Origin: an uncultured Bacilli bacterium
GTDB lineage: Bacteria; Bacillota_I; Bacilli_A; RF39; UBA660
Assembly: GCA_944363785.1 (NCBI GenBank)
Contig: CALVVF010000006.1
Span: 1 to 64,000 of the forward strand
Reading direction: 5' to 3'
DNA length: 64,000 nt
Each line of letters starts with the position of its first letter. Within the stretch, counting starts at the first letter, position 1. The translations under genes and the position numbers were made by a program. A model generated the notes under the pieces. The model was not told the DNA's origin, made no database searches, and saw only the letters and a program-made list of their open reading frames with translations. This document shows positions 34,887 to 44,397 of the stretch, piece after piece.

Positions 34887-34915
34887 ATTATATAGTAAGA
34901 CTTCTTGTTGTGCAA
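34887..34915 (-). promoter_or_regulatory. proS promoter
   Basis: Minus-strand -35 TTGCAC (34910-34915), 17-nt spacer, -10 TATAAT (34887-34892). The -35 also forms the end of a 7-bp stem with TGTGCAA near 34938, so transcription or termination there could interact. Confidence 0.65.
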
Positions 34916-34932
34916 CTAGCATGGGAAGCTCT

Positions 34933-35838
34933 TTATTTGCACACATTTTGATTAGCTTCTAATGCTTTTAATACTTCACTTAAAGATTGTTGATAGCTAT
35001 ATGGAGCGCTAATGGTCTCTCCGGCATCAGTTGTAAATGTTTTAAATATTTCTAAATCAAAAGTTTCTGTCAACGTAATAGTTAAATTATCAATCTCACA
35101 ATCAACACTATATCCATCTTGAACAGGATTAGTAAGAGGATCTGCTTTGGATTGACAAGTTTGTTTCATACTTTCATATTCAGCTTGTTCTTGAAGATAA
35201 GTGCGAGAATGGGCAACTGAGACAGAAATAATCTTATCCTCTTTGTGTTTAATCGTCTGTTCTTCAGTTAAGGTAAAAGCTCCTTGATTAGAACTTGGTG
35301 AAGTACAAACTGTTGTTTTGATTTTCTTTTGTTCTTCTAATTCTTCTTCTCGTTCTTGTTCTTCTTGCTTTTGTTGTTCTTCTTCACGTTTTAATTGTTC
35401 TTCTAATAACTCTTGTTGCTGTTTCGTTTTTTGAGCCTGTTGATAATCATTAATATATGGCAAACAGAAAATAAATCCACAAAGTAAAATGAATACAAAA
35501 ATCCCCGCAAATGACTTCTTAGCTGGCTTCTTAGGTGAATTAGGTGTCGGTTGTTCTTTCATCAAGACGGGTTCGATTGGTGTAGTATTGGAATTAGGTG
35601 TTGTTGCTTCAGGTTTTTTTGGTTCTACTGGGGCAGAATTTGAATTTGTACTTTGGTTCATACCAGTATTGGGTATTGATGACGATGCTGGTGCTACCCT
35701 AGGTTGATTATCTATTTGTGGACTAGGATTAGTATTTACTCCTTGATTTAATGATGGAGTTGAGACTCCAGTATTGGTTACTCCAGACTGATTTTGTGGA
35801 TTATTCTGTGGTGCGTTATTATTATTTATTTCGTTCAT
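34933..35838 (-). CDS. Membrane protein with Asn/Pro-rich cytosolic domain
   Basis: In this 301-residue protein, residues 1-100 are low complexity (Asn, Pro, Gln, Ser, Thr), as in disordered regions. One membrane helix spans about 112-130 (FAGIFVFILLCGFIFCLP). A Gln/Glu coiled coil follows (about 135-170), then an external beta-rich domain (about 175-301) with four Cys that could pair. It may be a surface or secretion-linked protein; no family is recognised. It is upstream of proS on the same strand. Confidence 0.6.
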   Translation of the reverse strand: MNEINNNNAPQNNPQNQSGVTNTGVSTPSLNQGVNTNPSPQIDNQPRVAPASSSIPNTGMNQSTNSNSAPVEPKKPEATTPNSNTTPIEPVLMKEQPTPNSPKKPAKKSFAGIFVFILLCGFIFCLPYINDYQQAQKTKQQQELLEEQLKREEEQQKQEEQEREEELEEQKKIKTTVCTSPSSNQGAFTLTEEQTIKHKEDKIISVSVAHSRTYLQEQAEYESMKQTCQSKADPLTNPVQDGYSVDCEIDNLTITLTETFDLEIFKTFTTDAGETISAPYSYQQSLSEVLKALEANQNVCK

Positions 35839-35880
35839 GATTTCATCCCCTTATTCTTTGTCTATACTAAAATTATATCA

Positions 35881-35909
35881 AAAAAAAAGTACGCTTAAAA
35901 GTACTTTTC
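35881..35909 (-). terminator. typA terminator
   Basis: Minus-strand AAAAGTAC / GTACTTTT stem with an 8-nt loop followed by T9. Confidence 0.8.
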
Positions 35910-37718
35910 CTATTTTTTGGCATCAAATTTCTTTCGTTGTTCCGTATCTAAAATCTTTTTGCGTAAACGAATATTTGATGGGGTAATTTCGACTAATTCA
36001 TCACTATTGATATAATCTAAAGCATATTCTAAGGTGATTGGTCGAGGTCTTTTTAAGACTACTGTTTTATCAGCACTAGCTGCACGCATATTCGTTAATT
36101 GTTTTCCTTTTACTACATTTACTGCTAGATCATTTTCTCGGTTACATTCTCCAACGATCATTCCTTCATAAACGTCAGTAGCTGGTTCGATAAACATGAT
36201 ACCACGATCTTCTAATTGACCTAAGGCATAAGCAGAACTTTTTCCTGTTTCTGTCGATACTAAAACACCAAGTTTTCTTTCTCCGATTTGAAGAGCTTGA
36301 TAAGGACGATATTCTTTAAATGTGTGATTGATAATTCCATATCCCTTAGTCATTGTCATAAAATCCGTCATGAAACCAATTAATCCACGCGAAGGAATGA
36401 CGTAATTTAGACGAACTTGATTTTCAAAATTCATCATGTTATCCATGATTGCTCCCCTAGAACCTAACTGTTCAATAATTGATCCAACACAATCTTCTGG
36501 CACTTCGATTTGTAAATCTTCATATGGTTCCATTCTAATGCCATCTTCTTCTTTTAGGATAACTTCTGGTTTGGATACTTGTAATTCATATCCCTCACGA
36601 CGCATATTTTCGATTAGAATAGATAGATGTAATTCTCCACGGCCAGATACTAACCAACTTTCTCCATCTGATGGTTCTACTCTTAAACTAACATCACGTT
36701 GTAGTTCTTTATTTAAACGATCCTCTATTTGACGAGCAGTTAAGAATTTTCCTTCTTTTCCCACGAATGGTGAAGTATTTGTTCCAAAAGTCATTTGAAG
36801 GGTTGGCTCATCGATTCTAAGTAATGGTAATGGGTAACTTTCTCCTTGGTTACATACTGTCTCACCGACAGAGATATCACTAAGACCCGCAATCGCAATG
36901 ATATCTCCTGCTTCTGCTTCTTCAATTTCTAGTCTTTTCATACCTAAAAAACCAAATAATTTTTGAATACGAAAAGCTTTAGTAGTACCATCTAAGCGAC
37001 AACAATTTACCATTTGACCTACTTTTATTTTTCCATTATGAATACGACCAATACCAATTCTTCCTACAAATTCATTGTAATCCAATAAAGCTGGTTGGAA
37101 CTGTAATGGTTTATCAGGATCTCCTTGTGGTGCAGGTATTTCTTCAATAATTAGATCAAGTAATTCATGGAAACCTGGTGTTTGAGTCGTGATGTCTTCA
37201 CTTAAACTTGAAGTTCCATTTAAAGCACTCGCATAGACAACTTTAAAATCCAACTGATCATCATCAGCACCAAGTTCGATAAATAAGTCTAATACTTCAT
37301 CGACTACTTTACTACATCTTGCACTAGGTTTATCTACTTTATTGATGACTACGATCGGTTTAGCTTTTGCTTCTAATGCTTTTTTTAATACAAATCGTGT
37401 TTGAGGCATAGGTCCTTCATAAGCATCTACTACTAATAAAACACCATCAACCATATTCATAATTCTTTCTACTTCTCCACCAAAATCAGCATGTCCTGGA
37501 GTATCAAGAATATTAATTCGGTAATCTTTATAGTCGATTGCAGTCGTCTTAGCTAAAATAGTAATACCACGTTCTTTTTCTAAGGCATTGGAATCCATTG
37601 TTACATTGCTGGTATCCTCATTTTCTCTAAACATCCCACTTGTTTTTAATATTTCATCGACTAAAGTCGTTTTTCCATGATCGACATGGGCAATAATTGC
37701 GATATTTCGTTTTTTCAT
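35910..37718 (-). CDS. typA: GTP-binding protein TypA/BipA
   Basis: This 602-residue protein has the standard length. G-domain motifs are [13 protein letters not shown] (about 10-22), [14 protein letters not shown] and [13 protein letters not shown]-like domains and the BipA-specific C-terminal domain follow ([18 protein letters not shown] near the end is diagnostic). It is a ribosome-associated GTPase for 50S assembly and stress growth. It is monocistronic, with its own promoter and terminator. Confidence 0.97.
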   Translation of the reverse strand: MKKRNIAIIAHVDHGKTTLVDEILKTSGMFRENEDTSNVTMDSNALEKERGITILAKTTAIDYKDYRINILDTPGHADFGGEVERIMNMVDGVLLVVDAYEGPMPQTRFVLKKALEAKAKPIVVINKVDKPSARCSKVVDEVLDLFIELGADDDQLDFKVVYASALNGTSSLSEDITTQTPGFHELLDLIIEEIPAPQGDPDKPLQFQPALLDYNEFVGRIGIGRIHNGKIKVGQMVNCCRLDGTTKAFRIQKLFGFLGMKRLEIEEAEAGDIIAIAGLSDISVGETVCNQGESYPLPLLRIDEPTLQMTFGTNTSPFVGKEGKFLTARQIEDRLNKELQRDVSLRVEPSDGESWLVSGRGELHLSILIENMRREGYELQVSKPEVILKEEDGIRMEPYEDLQIEVPEDCVGSIIEQLGSRGAIMDNMMNFENQVRLNYVIPSRGLIGFMTDFMTMTKGYGIINHTFKEYRPYQALQIGERKLGVLVSTETGKSSAYALGQLEDRGIMFIEPATDVYEGMIVGECNRENDLAVNVVKGKQLTNMRAASADKTVVLKRPRPITLEYALDYINSDELVEITPSNIRLRKKILDTEQRKKFDAKK

Positions 37719-37747
37719 ATATTCACTTCCTATACAACATCTTGCTC

Positions 37748-37775
37748 ATTATATCATATATTTTTGGAATTTCAA
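37748..37775 (-). promoter_or_regulatory. typA promoter
   Basis: Minus-strand -35 TTGAAA (37770-37775), 16-nt spacer, extended -10 TGATATAAT (TATAAT at 37748-37753). Confidence 0.75.
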
Positions 37776-37929
37776 AGTTTTTTTGTTGGTTTGTAGTCAT
37801 TTTATTATACGAGTCTGTAAATGATTGATCAAAAAGTTGGGGTATTCTAACTAAGGATAAATGCATCCATGGAGATAGATGAAGGAAAACTGAGATTTCA
37901 ACAGGAATTAGCTAGAATTGTCCAGTAGA

Positions 37930-37963
37930 AAAGGAATGTTATTCGTGTAACACTCCTTTTGGT
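37930..37963 (-). terminator. Terminator of the rhodanese gene and T4SS locus
   Basis: Minus-strand AAAAGGA-TGTTA / TAACA-TCCTTTT hairpin followed by CTAC. It marks the left end of the long minus-strand envelope-machine locus. Confidence 0.65.
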
Positions 37964-37971
37964 TAAAATTT

Positions 37972-38274
37972 CTAATCACTGAATTCTTCTTTGGGTTGGT
38001 AGTGTTCAAAACCACCGATTAAGTCGACTACTTGATAACCAAGTTCACTTAGATAACTACATAGTTTTCTACTTTTGGTACCACAGTCACAGTACAAATA
38101 ATATTTTTTATCTTTGGTTAAATAATTTTCAGGCATCATAAATAAGTAAGTATATGGAATATTAATTGCCCCTTTTATATGACTTAATACATATTCATAT
38201 TTATCTCTAATATCAATTAAATTTTCATTGGTAGTAATGGTATCTATTTCTCCTATATCCATAGAATCATACAT
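37972..38274 (-). CDS. Single-domain rhodanese
   Basis: In this 100-residue protein, LIDIRDKYEYVLSHIKGAIN and the active-site loop YCDCGTKSRK (Cys about 69) mark a rhodanese. YLSELGYQVVDLIGGFEHY is the usual C-terminal block. It probably carries persulfide or acts in sulfur relay or redox. It lies 47 nt downstream of the VirD4-like gene and may be co-transcribed with it, though its function is likely unrelated to secretion. Confidence 0.9.
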   Translation of the reverse strand: MYDSMDIGEIDTITTNENLIDIRDKYEYVLSHIKGAINIPYTYLFMMPENYLTKDKKYYLYCDCGTKSRKLCSYLSELGYQVVDLIGGFEHYQPKEEFSD

Positions 38275-38321
38275 AATATCACCACTATATTATATGTTAA
38301 ATAATAGAGATTGTGTAGAAT

Positions 38322-40898
38322 CTAGTCATCGAAGAAATCATCAAAGAATTGATCATCGGTAACATCAATTTCTTTTTCAGGAATTTTATCTTCGTGAATA
38401 ATTGGTGTTTCTTTCTGTGGAGTTGGTTTAGCTTCCACTTTGTTTGGTTCTTGGATAATTGGTCTTTCTTCTATAATCGTATTCTTTTCAAACTGATTAT
38501 TCACTACTTGTTGTTGTTTATTCTGTTCTTGGAATTGTCTGATGAAGTCATCCACGTCTTGGATGTTATTTTTTCCTGGTTCAGGGGATAATGTACGTTT
38601 TGGATTTAGTAATTCTTCAAGGGACATTGCTTTTTTATCTTCTGTTTGTGTTGGCTCTTTTGGTGGAATAAAATCTGGCTTGATTGGTTCTTTCTTTTCT
38701 GTTACTGATGGTTGTTCTACTTTTGCCTCTACGACAGGAGGTACTGGTTCTTTTGGTACACTAGTCGTATCTTTAGGAGGCGCTTGTACTTCAACTTTCT
38801 CGGTTGACTCAGGAGCTTGTTGAGCAGCAAGTTGCTCTTTTTGTCTCTTTTCTTCTGCTTCGATCTCTGCAATCTTGGCATCAATTTTCTTTACTAAGTC
38901 ATCCACATTAAACCCAGAATTTAAGGTCCTACTTTGTGGAGCAGTCGAATTAGGTTTTGGCGCAAATGGATTAGGCATAGGGCTATTATTCATTCCTCCG
39001 CCACCACCGGCACCGACACCGGCTGGTGGAAACATTGCTCCTGGCATACCACTTGGGAGTCCTCCAGGAAACATTCCAGCACCTGCACCCACGCCTGGTA
39101 AGCCACCCATTCCTGATGAAATTCCACCCGGCATTCCACCTGGAAGTCCTCCTGCTGCATTAGGATTATTCAAAGCTTCCATCATCTTTTGATTACGTTT
39201 GTCTAAGACAAATTTACGTAAATCGAAAACATGAACTTCTTGTTTTTCACGATGTGGATAAGTTGCTTTAGGATATTTCTTACCAAATTCCATCTGATAA
39301 TAAGGAACGAATTTGGTTTTAAACGGATTCTTACGCATTCTCATGATGATTACTTCAAACTGTTTCATACGCTGAAGATCACTAATTGTAACAAGAGGAG
39401 TTGACGCTGTCTTATCATCCTTTTTCGATTTTACTTCACCACACATCTTAGAAATTTCTTCCAATGCTTTTAACTCAGTCGTGATCAAGTAAATAATATT
39501 ACCGCAGTTACCTTTAATGGTCTCGGCATTTTCTTTACCATATACTTGATCTAATTGGGCAAAGTTTTGAATGATCATGGTAAAACGAATTTGACGAGAA
39601 CGCGCTGCTGTAATCATCGTCGTGATATCTTTTAATGGTGGCATGTTCGCAAACTCATCTAGTAGAAAGTTGGTTCTGACTGGTAATTTACCACCATTTT
39701 TTTGTGCAACACTAATTAGTGTTTCATAACATTGTTTCAAAAGAATCGTAACTAAAGAGTGATATGTTTTCTTTTCATCTTGAATAACAATAAATAGTAC
39801 GGTTGGTTTTTCACCGATTGATTCTAATTCAAAATCACTATGACTTAACATTTCTGAAAGATTTTCACGTGAAGCAAATAATTTAATTTTTTGTTTAAAT
39901 ACAGAAATAATTGAACCTTTCGTTTCATTTGGTGCCATAATCGTACCAGATGCATTCGTGTAAGCAGGAGAAGCTGGATCTTTGCCATTAAAGTACTCTT
40001 TAATGAACGTTGAGCCACCTAGTTTCTCCTCTCCTACTGTCGTCATTAAACTGATACTATTTAAGTTTACGTTTTCTTCAGTTGTATCTTCGAATAGACC
40101 TAAGGCAAGTCCTGAAAAATAATCGGCAGAAGTCTTTTCCCAGAAAGGATCAGCATTACCTGATTTTTCTTCATAAAGAATGTTCGCAGCTAAGTCATCT
40201 AATAACTCGATTGCTTTATCTTGGTTACCGCTACGATAAATTCGATATGGTAAGGAAAGTGGATTCCATGAATTACCATCTTGTGGGTCACGGAAGTTTA
40301 GTATTAATACATTGTATCCCTTTTCCCTTAGCATGTTTGAAGTCTGTTCATAGATCTCACCTTTAGGGTCGGTAATGATCATCGACTCACGTTTTTTGGC
40401 TAATACCTCAACAGTTGGAAAAATGACGGTCTGTGTCTTACCAGAACCAGTAGCACCAATAACTAAGTTGTGATATTCACCGTTATCTACCCATACTTCA
40501 TCTTTTTTAATAATTAGTGGTACACCAGCAACATCAGAATTTTCAGCATGAGGATTTACTTTAGCTACCCCTTTATCTTCTTTAATTTCTTTTTCTTTAG
40601 CCCAATGACTATATCCTTTCGATGACTTTTCAGTACCAAAACCAAAGCCTTTTTCTCTTTCGAAGAAGTAAGAGGATACAGACATAAAAATTCCAGCTAA
40701 AGCTAATAGATAAAATACTATTGTTCCTACAATACGATCAGGAGCAAAAGCAGGAAGTGGATTTAAACCAAAAAACCTACCATTAATAGCAAGTTCTGGA
40801 AAATTCAGAATTGCTAAGCATACAACATATAAAAGAAAGATCGCAAATAAAATAAATATTGCTACATCAGATGCGTCTGCTTTAAATTTTAATTTCAT
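38322..40898 (-). CDS. VirD4/TraG-type T4SS coupling ATPase
   Basis: This 858-residue protein has two membrane helices near the N-terminus (about 13-33 and 58-80), then the coupling-protein ATPase: Walker A GATGSGKTQ (about 148), a TraG-type DPKGEIYEQT, and Walker B LLDEFANMPPL (about 413). It selects substrates at the inner face of T4SS channels. About 250 extra C-terminal residues are Gly/Met/Pro-rich (570-640) then acidic and Pro/Glu-rich, which is longer than typical VirD4. It is the distal gene of the T4SS block. No relaxase is in the window, so its cargo may be proteins. Confidence 0.9.
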   Translation of the reverse strand: MKLKFKADASDVAIFILFAIFLLYVVCLAILNFPELAINGRFFGLNPLPAFAPDRIVGTIVFYLLALAGIFMSVSSYFFEREKGFGFGTEKSSKGYSHWAKEKEIKEDKGVAKVNPHAENSDVAGVPLIIKKDEVWVDNGEYHNLVIGATGSGKTQTVIFPTVEVLAKKRESMIITDPKGEIYEQTSNMLREKGYNVLILNFRDPQDGNSWNPLSLPYRIYRSGNQDKAIELLDDLAANILYEEKSGNADPFWEKTSADYFSGLALGLFEDTTEENVNLNSISLMTTVGEEKLGGSTFIKEYFNGKDPASPAYTNASGTIMAPNETKGSIISVFKQKIKLFASRENLSEMLSHSDFELESIGEKPTVLFIVIQDEKKTYHSLVTILLKQCYETLISVAQKNGGKLPVRTNFLLDEFANMPPLKDITTMITAARSRQIRFTMIIQNFAQLDQVYGKENAETIKGNCGNIIYLITTELKALEEISKMCGEVKSKKDDKTASTPLVTISDLQRMKQFEVIIMRMRKNPFKTKFVPYYQMEFGKKYPKATYPHREKQEVHVFDLRKFVLDKRNQKMMEALNNPNAAGGLPGGMPGGISSGMGGLPGVGAGAGMFPGGLPSGMPGAMFPPAGVGAGGGGGMNNSPMPNPFAPKPNSTAPQSRTLNSGFNVDDLVKKIDAKIAEIEAEEKRQKEQLAAQQAPESTEKVEVQAPPKDTTSVPKEPVPPVVEAKVEQPSVTEKKEPIKPDFIPPKEPTQTEDKKAMSLEELLNPKRTLSPEPGKNNIQDVDDFIRQFQEQNKQQQVVNNQFEKNTIIEERPIIQEPNKVEAKPTPQKETPIIHEDKIPEKEIDVTDDQFFDDFFDD

Positions 40899-40916
40899 AT
40901 TTTAACCCTCTTCCTA

Positions 40917-41669
40917 CTAAATTTTATTCGCATTTTTACTTTTGTTTTTGATATATAGATAAAATAATACTACGGATAGGATAACACCAGCAATTATAAA
41001 GATCAAGCCCCAATCCATTCTAAATTCAGTTTCTTCACTCAAAATGATCTGTAGTGTTTTTTGACTCGCATTATTTTTGTTAATTCTCCAAATATACTTA
41101 TCGTCAATAACTTGATCAGCATTATGAGAAATTACTTTATGATTTGTTTTTAAATTAATAGTAACCGATTCTAGATTAGGATATACTTCAAAACAATGAT
41201 TTTCAGCTGAACTAGAAATGGTAAGATGTTCGTTTCCCGATTCTTCATCCTTATTTCGTAAAACCGTAAAATGATCATAACAAGTACTAACACCAGCTAT
41301 ATTAGAAATTGCAGAGGTATCTTTCCAGTTGTACTCTTCTTCAAACTTTATTCCTAGTTCCTTGTCTGTTTTAATTTTTTCTAAGCCCTCTCTACGTGTT
41401 GCTTCATCCGCTTCAATCGTTTTAGAATTTACTAGATCTTCAAATGTTAATTTTGAATAATCTACTTCATTATCTTCAATTGGGACATCATTGCCCTCTT
41501 CACCAATCGAATTATCTACAATGATGTCATCCCATTTATTTTTATCTAATTCTACTAGTTTTCCATTTACTTTGATGGTGTCATCTTTAATTTCAATATC
41601 ATAGTTTACGCTACAACCAGTTAGGAGAAAAACCAATAATAAACAAATCAGTAATTTTTTCTTTTTCAT
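40917..41669 (-). CDS. Lipoprotein with C-terminal membrane helix
   Basis: This 250-residue protein has an N-terminal lipoprotein signal with lipobox LTGC (Cys about 19). The external domain has two Cys (STCYDH and ENHCFE) and is beta-rich. A C-terminal helix (about 216-238, LIFIIAGVILSVVLFYLYI) ends in a basic cytosolic tail. Anchoring by both lipid and helix is unusual. It lies between the VirD4-like and cell-wall hydrolase genes, so it may be a structural or assembly part of the secretion machine. Confidence 0.65.
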   Translation of the reverse strand: MKKKKLLICLLLVFLLTGCSVNYDIEIKDDTIKVNGKLVELDKNKWDDIIVDNSIGEEGNDVPIEDNEVDYSKLTFEDLVNSKTIEADEATRREGLEKIKTDKELGIKFEEEYNWKDTSAISNIAGVSTCYDHFTVLRNKDEESGNEHLTISSSAENHCFEVYPNLESVTINLKTNHKVISHNADQVIDDKYIWRINKNNASQKTLQIILSEETEFRMDWGLIFIIAGVILSVVLFYLYIKNKSKNANKI

Positions 41670-41679
41670 TCAATGCCTC

Positions 41680-44367
41680 CTAATATCCTGTAAATGAGAA
41701 GTGCATGTAGTCTTTCGAACTCGTCCAACTACCACCCCATATCCATCCATATTTAGCAAATGTCGTAACGACTACACCATTCGGTGTGATCGAATAAGGA
41801 TCCTCACCTGGTCTCCAATAGCTACCTGATATAATCTGGCCATTTCTGATCATGTAGTTTTGGGTTGGATTTATATCACAAGCAACACCATAACTATGAT
41901 GAGATGTAGTATTTCTATTTCCAGCCATTCCACGCCAACTATAGCAGTAAAAACTATTGATTGGGAAACCAGCATCGACGATTTCTTGCATAGCATTTTG
42001 GACATCATTGGCCACTGCTTTATGTACAGAAGTGTTAAAGGTTCTTGGCCTTCCCTCGGCATCATAGGCGGTTATCGAAATCGGAGTTAAATATTTTTGC
42101 ATTTCAGCACTAGAGGTTGGAAGACCATCTGGGAATAGGAATTTAAGTTTTTCATCTTTTGAACCGTTAACAATACCAGGATCTAGGCTACTTCCGTAAC
42201 CACCCAATACTGAAATTTGTGTTCCCTCCGAATAGAATGTTCCCAATATTGTCTTATAATACTCACTTCCCGTATTGGCACTTGACGCTGCCATATCTGC
42301 TGCTGCAATTTGACTCATTCCACGACCATGACCACCTGCGGCTCTTCCTAAATAGGTATCGCTAATGGTTATTTCGTTACTTTCACGGTTTGGCAGTTTC
42401 ACATAAGTACAAGTATTACTTCCTTTACAATTCCATGAATCATATTCTGATGAGAAGATTTGACCATTATAAGTTAAAACCTCTCCTTCTGTTGATTTAG
42501 CTGCTTCCCATGATTCATCTGAATAGTTTGGATTGAAATTTTGGGCATTTGAACTATTTTCAATTGGACTTTCACAAAAATTAGTACGATTTAAAACGTA
42601 AGTTCTTGCGGCTACTGCTAATGCCTTTTTCGCTTCAATGTTGAAGTCAGAGTACATTTCTGCTTCGACAACACCAGCAACATATTCTTCTAAATCGTAA
42701 GTTCCAGCATATTGGCCTCCTACTACTGTTACTCCGTTTTCGCAACCTCCACTTACACTTGGTTGGTAATCGACCTTACAATTTCGACTAGGTCCCATTT
42801 CATTATATAGAAGATAAATGTCTTCAATCATTGCTTTAATTTTTTCGTATCTATCTGTCCCTTCTTGTGGAGTACCACTTCCACTTGGAAGATAGTCTGC
42901 ATAATAATCACCAATGAAAGAATCCATTAAATTCCAATAGTAAACACTTTCTTCCATATGATCCAAATCACCAATATCTACTTCTGCAAAACTGGTATTG
43001 CTTGTCAAAACCCTCGGTTCGCATATTACTTCGGGAACAGCTAATTTATTCCCGGCACTATCGTATTCATTGACTGTAAATGCCGGTCTGTACAAATAGT
43101 AAGCAATATTTCTCTCTTCATTTGCTTTTTTGGTAAACCACTCAAACAATCCACCATCAAGGTCATTTTGTGCGATTTGCCTTGGACTACCACTTACTCT
43201 AATTGGTACACCGTTTATTGTATCTCCCATTTTACTAATCCAATTATCAAGGAAACTAGCAAAACCTGTTCGGTATTCAGCATTATCAATATCTTCTTCT
43301 GCTGTGATGAGTTTCGTACTTTCTTCTGCCTCGGTTTCCGGATTCGTACAGTATTGTATTTCTTCTCCAGTATATGGATTAGTCGTTTTCCATTCCTTAT
43401 CTAATAGATAAACTTTTCGTTTGATTTGCATGTTAGCAAGCAACTCAATTTGTTTAGTCATTTTTTTATAATCGAGATGTTCTAATTCGGCACCAGTTGG
43501 ATCTTCTCCTTCAATTCCTTCTTCTAAATATTCATCGTTTAATGTATTTACAGTTAAAGTTGCGGTAATTAGGTTGACATCTATACAAGCTTTATATTTT
43601 TGATTAAGCTCTTCTTGAACCTTTTCTAGTGTTTCATAGTATTCTAATTCCCATTCTTCATCAGATTTATAACCAACTAGTGCTTTTAAATTGTCCCAGG
43701 CGCTACCAAAAAAATCGATTACTGTTTGGGCAGGACCTAGGATCACACCAAGAATACCCAAAATGGCTATAACGATGATTAAAAAGCCGACAAAATAGCC
43801 CATAATAGGTAGCAACCATTTCCAATTTTTTTTGATAAAACCATTTAAAGCAGCGCTACCGCTATTATTACTAGTTCCATCGATATCATCACCATTATTT
43901 GAGTTTTCATTTTTCAAATTTGAAAAAGGAGAAGAATTTTTGGATTTTTTTGAAGAATTATTCTCTGTTCCATCTTCGATACCCTCTCTTTTTAAGCCTT
44001 CTCGTTGCATCGAAGGATCTTTTGGAGCAGAATTAGTTCCACCAGGTTTACTACCACTCATCTTATTCATTCCTGCATTTGCAGCATCCAAAGCACCTGA
44101 CTTATCAGCTACTTTAGACATTCCTTTTAGGCCAGGATTACTATTAATCATATTCCCAGCTCTTTTTTCGACTGCTTGTCCTATTTTAGTTTTACTCGCT
44201 GCATCATAGAGCTTTCCACCTACGGGACCTCCAAAGTAAGTGGCCGCTCCTTTTCCAACAGTATGAGCGGCCTTTTGACTAGAATCTTGTTTATTATTAT
44301 TTTGATTTGATATATTGGTATCTTCATTTTTTCTAGCACGATATTTATTGTTATTTTCTTCGCCCAT
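41680..44367 (-). CDS. SpoIID + M15 peptidase fusion, VirB1-like wall hydrolase
   Basis: In this 895-residue protein, residues 1-185 are hydrophilic and low complexity and likely cytosolic, and one membrane helix spans about 186-213. Residues 540-710 are a SpoIID domain: EYVAGVVEAEM with the catalytic Glu, and GGHGRGMSQIAA near 682. Residues 760-895 are a VanY/M15-type peptidase: SHHSYGVACDINP (about 822) and DYMHFSF (about 889), which supply the Zn His/Asp/His ligands. SpoIID cleaves peptidoglycan glycan strands and M15 cleaves peptide stems, so both would open the wall for a channel, the job of VirB1/CwlT-type proteins. The Gly-rich VGKGAATYFGGPVGG near the start resembles TrbL-like repeats. 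Confidence 0.85.
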   Translation of the reverse strand: MGEENNNKYRARKNEDTNISNQNNNKQDSSQKAAHTVGKGAATYFGGPVGGKLYDAASKTKIGQAVEKRAGNMINSNPGLKGMSKVADKSGALDAANAGMNKMSGSKPGGTNSAPKDPSMQREGLKREGIEDGTENNSSKKSKNSSPFSNLKNENSNNGDDIDGTSNNSGSAALNGFIKKNWKWLLPIMGYFVGFLIIVIAILGILGVILGPAQTVIDFFGSAWDNLKALVGYKSDEEWELEYYETLEKVQEELNQKYKACIDVNLITATLTVNTLNDEYLEEGIEGEDPTGAELEHLDYKKMTKQIELLANMQIKRKVYLLDKEWKTTNPYTGEEIQYCTNPETEAEESTKLITAEEDIDNAEYRTGFASFLDNWISKMGDTINGVPIRVSGSPRQIAQNDLDGGLFEWFTKKANEERNIAYYLYRPAFTVNEYDSAGNKLAVPEVICEPRVLTSNTSFAEVDIGDLDHMEESVYYWNLMDSFIGDYYADYLPSGSGTPQEGTDRYEKIKAMIEDIYLLYNEMGPSRNCKVDYQPSVSGGCENGVTVVGGQYAGTYDLEEYVAGVVEAEMYSDFNIEAKKALAVAARTYVLNRTNFCESPIENSSNAQNFNPNYSDESWEAAKSTEGEVLTYNGQIFSSEYDSWNCKGSNTCTYVKLPNRESNEITISDTYLGRAAGGHGRGMSQIAAADMAASSANTGSEYYKTILGTFYSEGTQISVLGGYGSSLDPGIVNGSKDEKLKFLFPDGLPTSSAEMQKYLTPISITAYDAEGRPRTFNTSVHKAVANDVQNAMQEIVDAGFPINSFYCYSWRGMAGNRNTTSHHSYGVACDINPTQNYMIRNGQIISGSYWRPGEDPYSITPNGVVVTTFAKYGWIWGGSWTSSKDYMHFSFTGY

Positions 44368-44397
44368 ACTCTCACCACCTTACTTCGATTCTATATT

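Noticed and set aside
34868-34932. A T-box riboswitch before proS
   Set aside because: The gap is only about 65 nt, with no T-box consensus; a simple promoter fits.
37863-37928. Short plus-strand frame reading MEIDEGKLRFQQELARIVQ
   Set aside because: Only 19 codons, no ribosome site, and no neighbouring matching sequence; may be a remnant but unsupported.
38875-39192. A Pro/Ala/Gly-rich plus-strand reading frame inside the VirD4-like gene
   Set aside because: It is the reverse-strand shadow of the Gly/Met/Pro-rich tail; no ribosome site or promoter, and low complexity.
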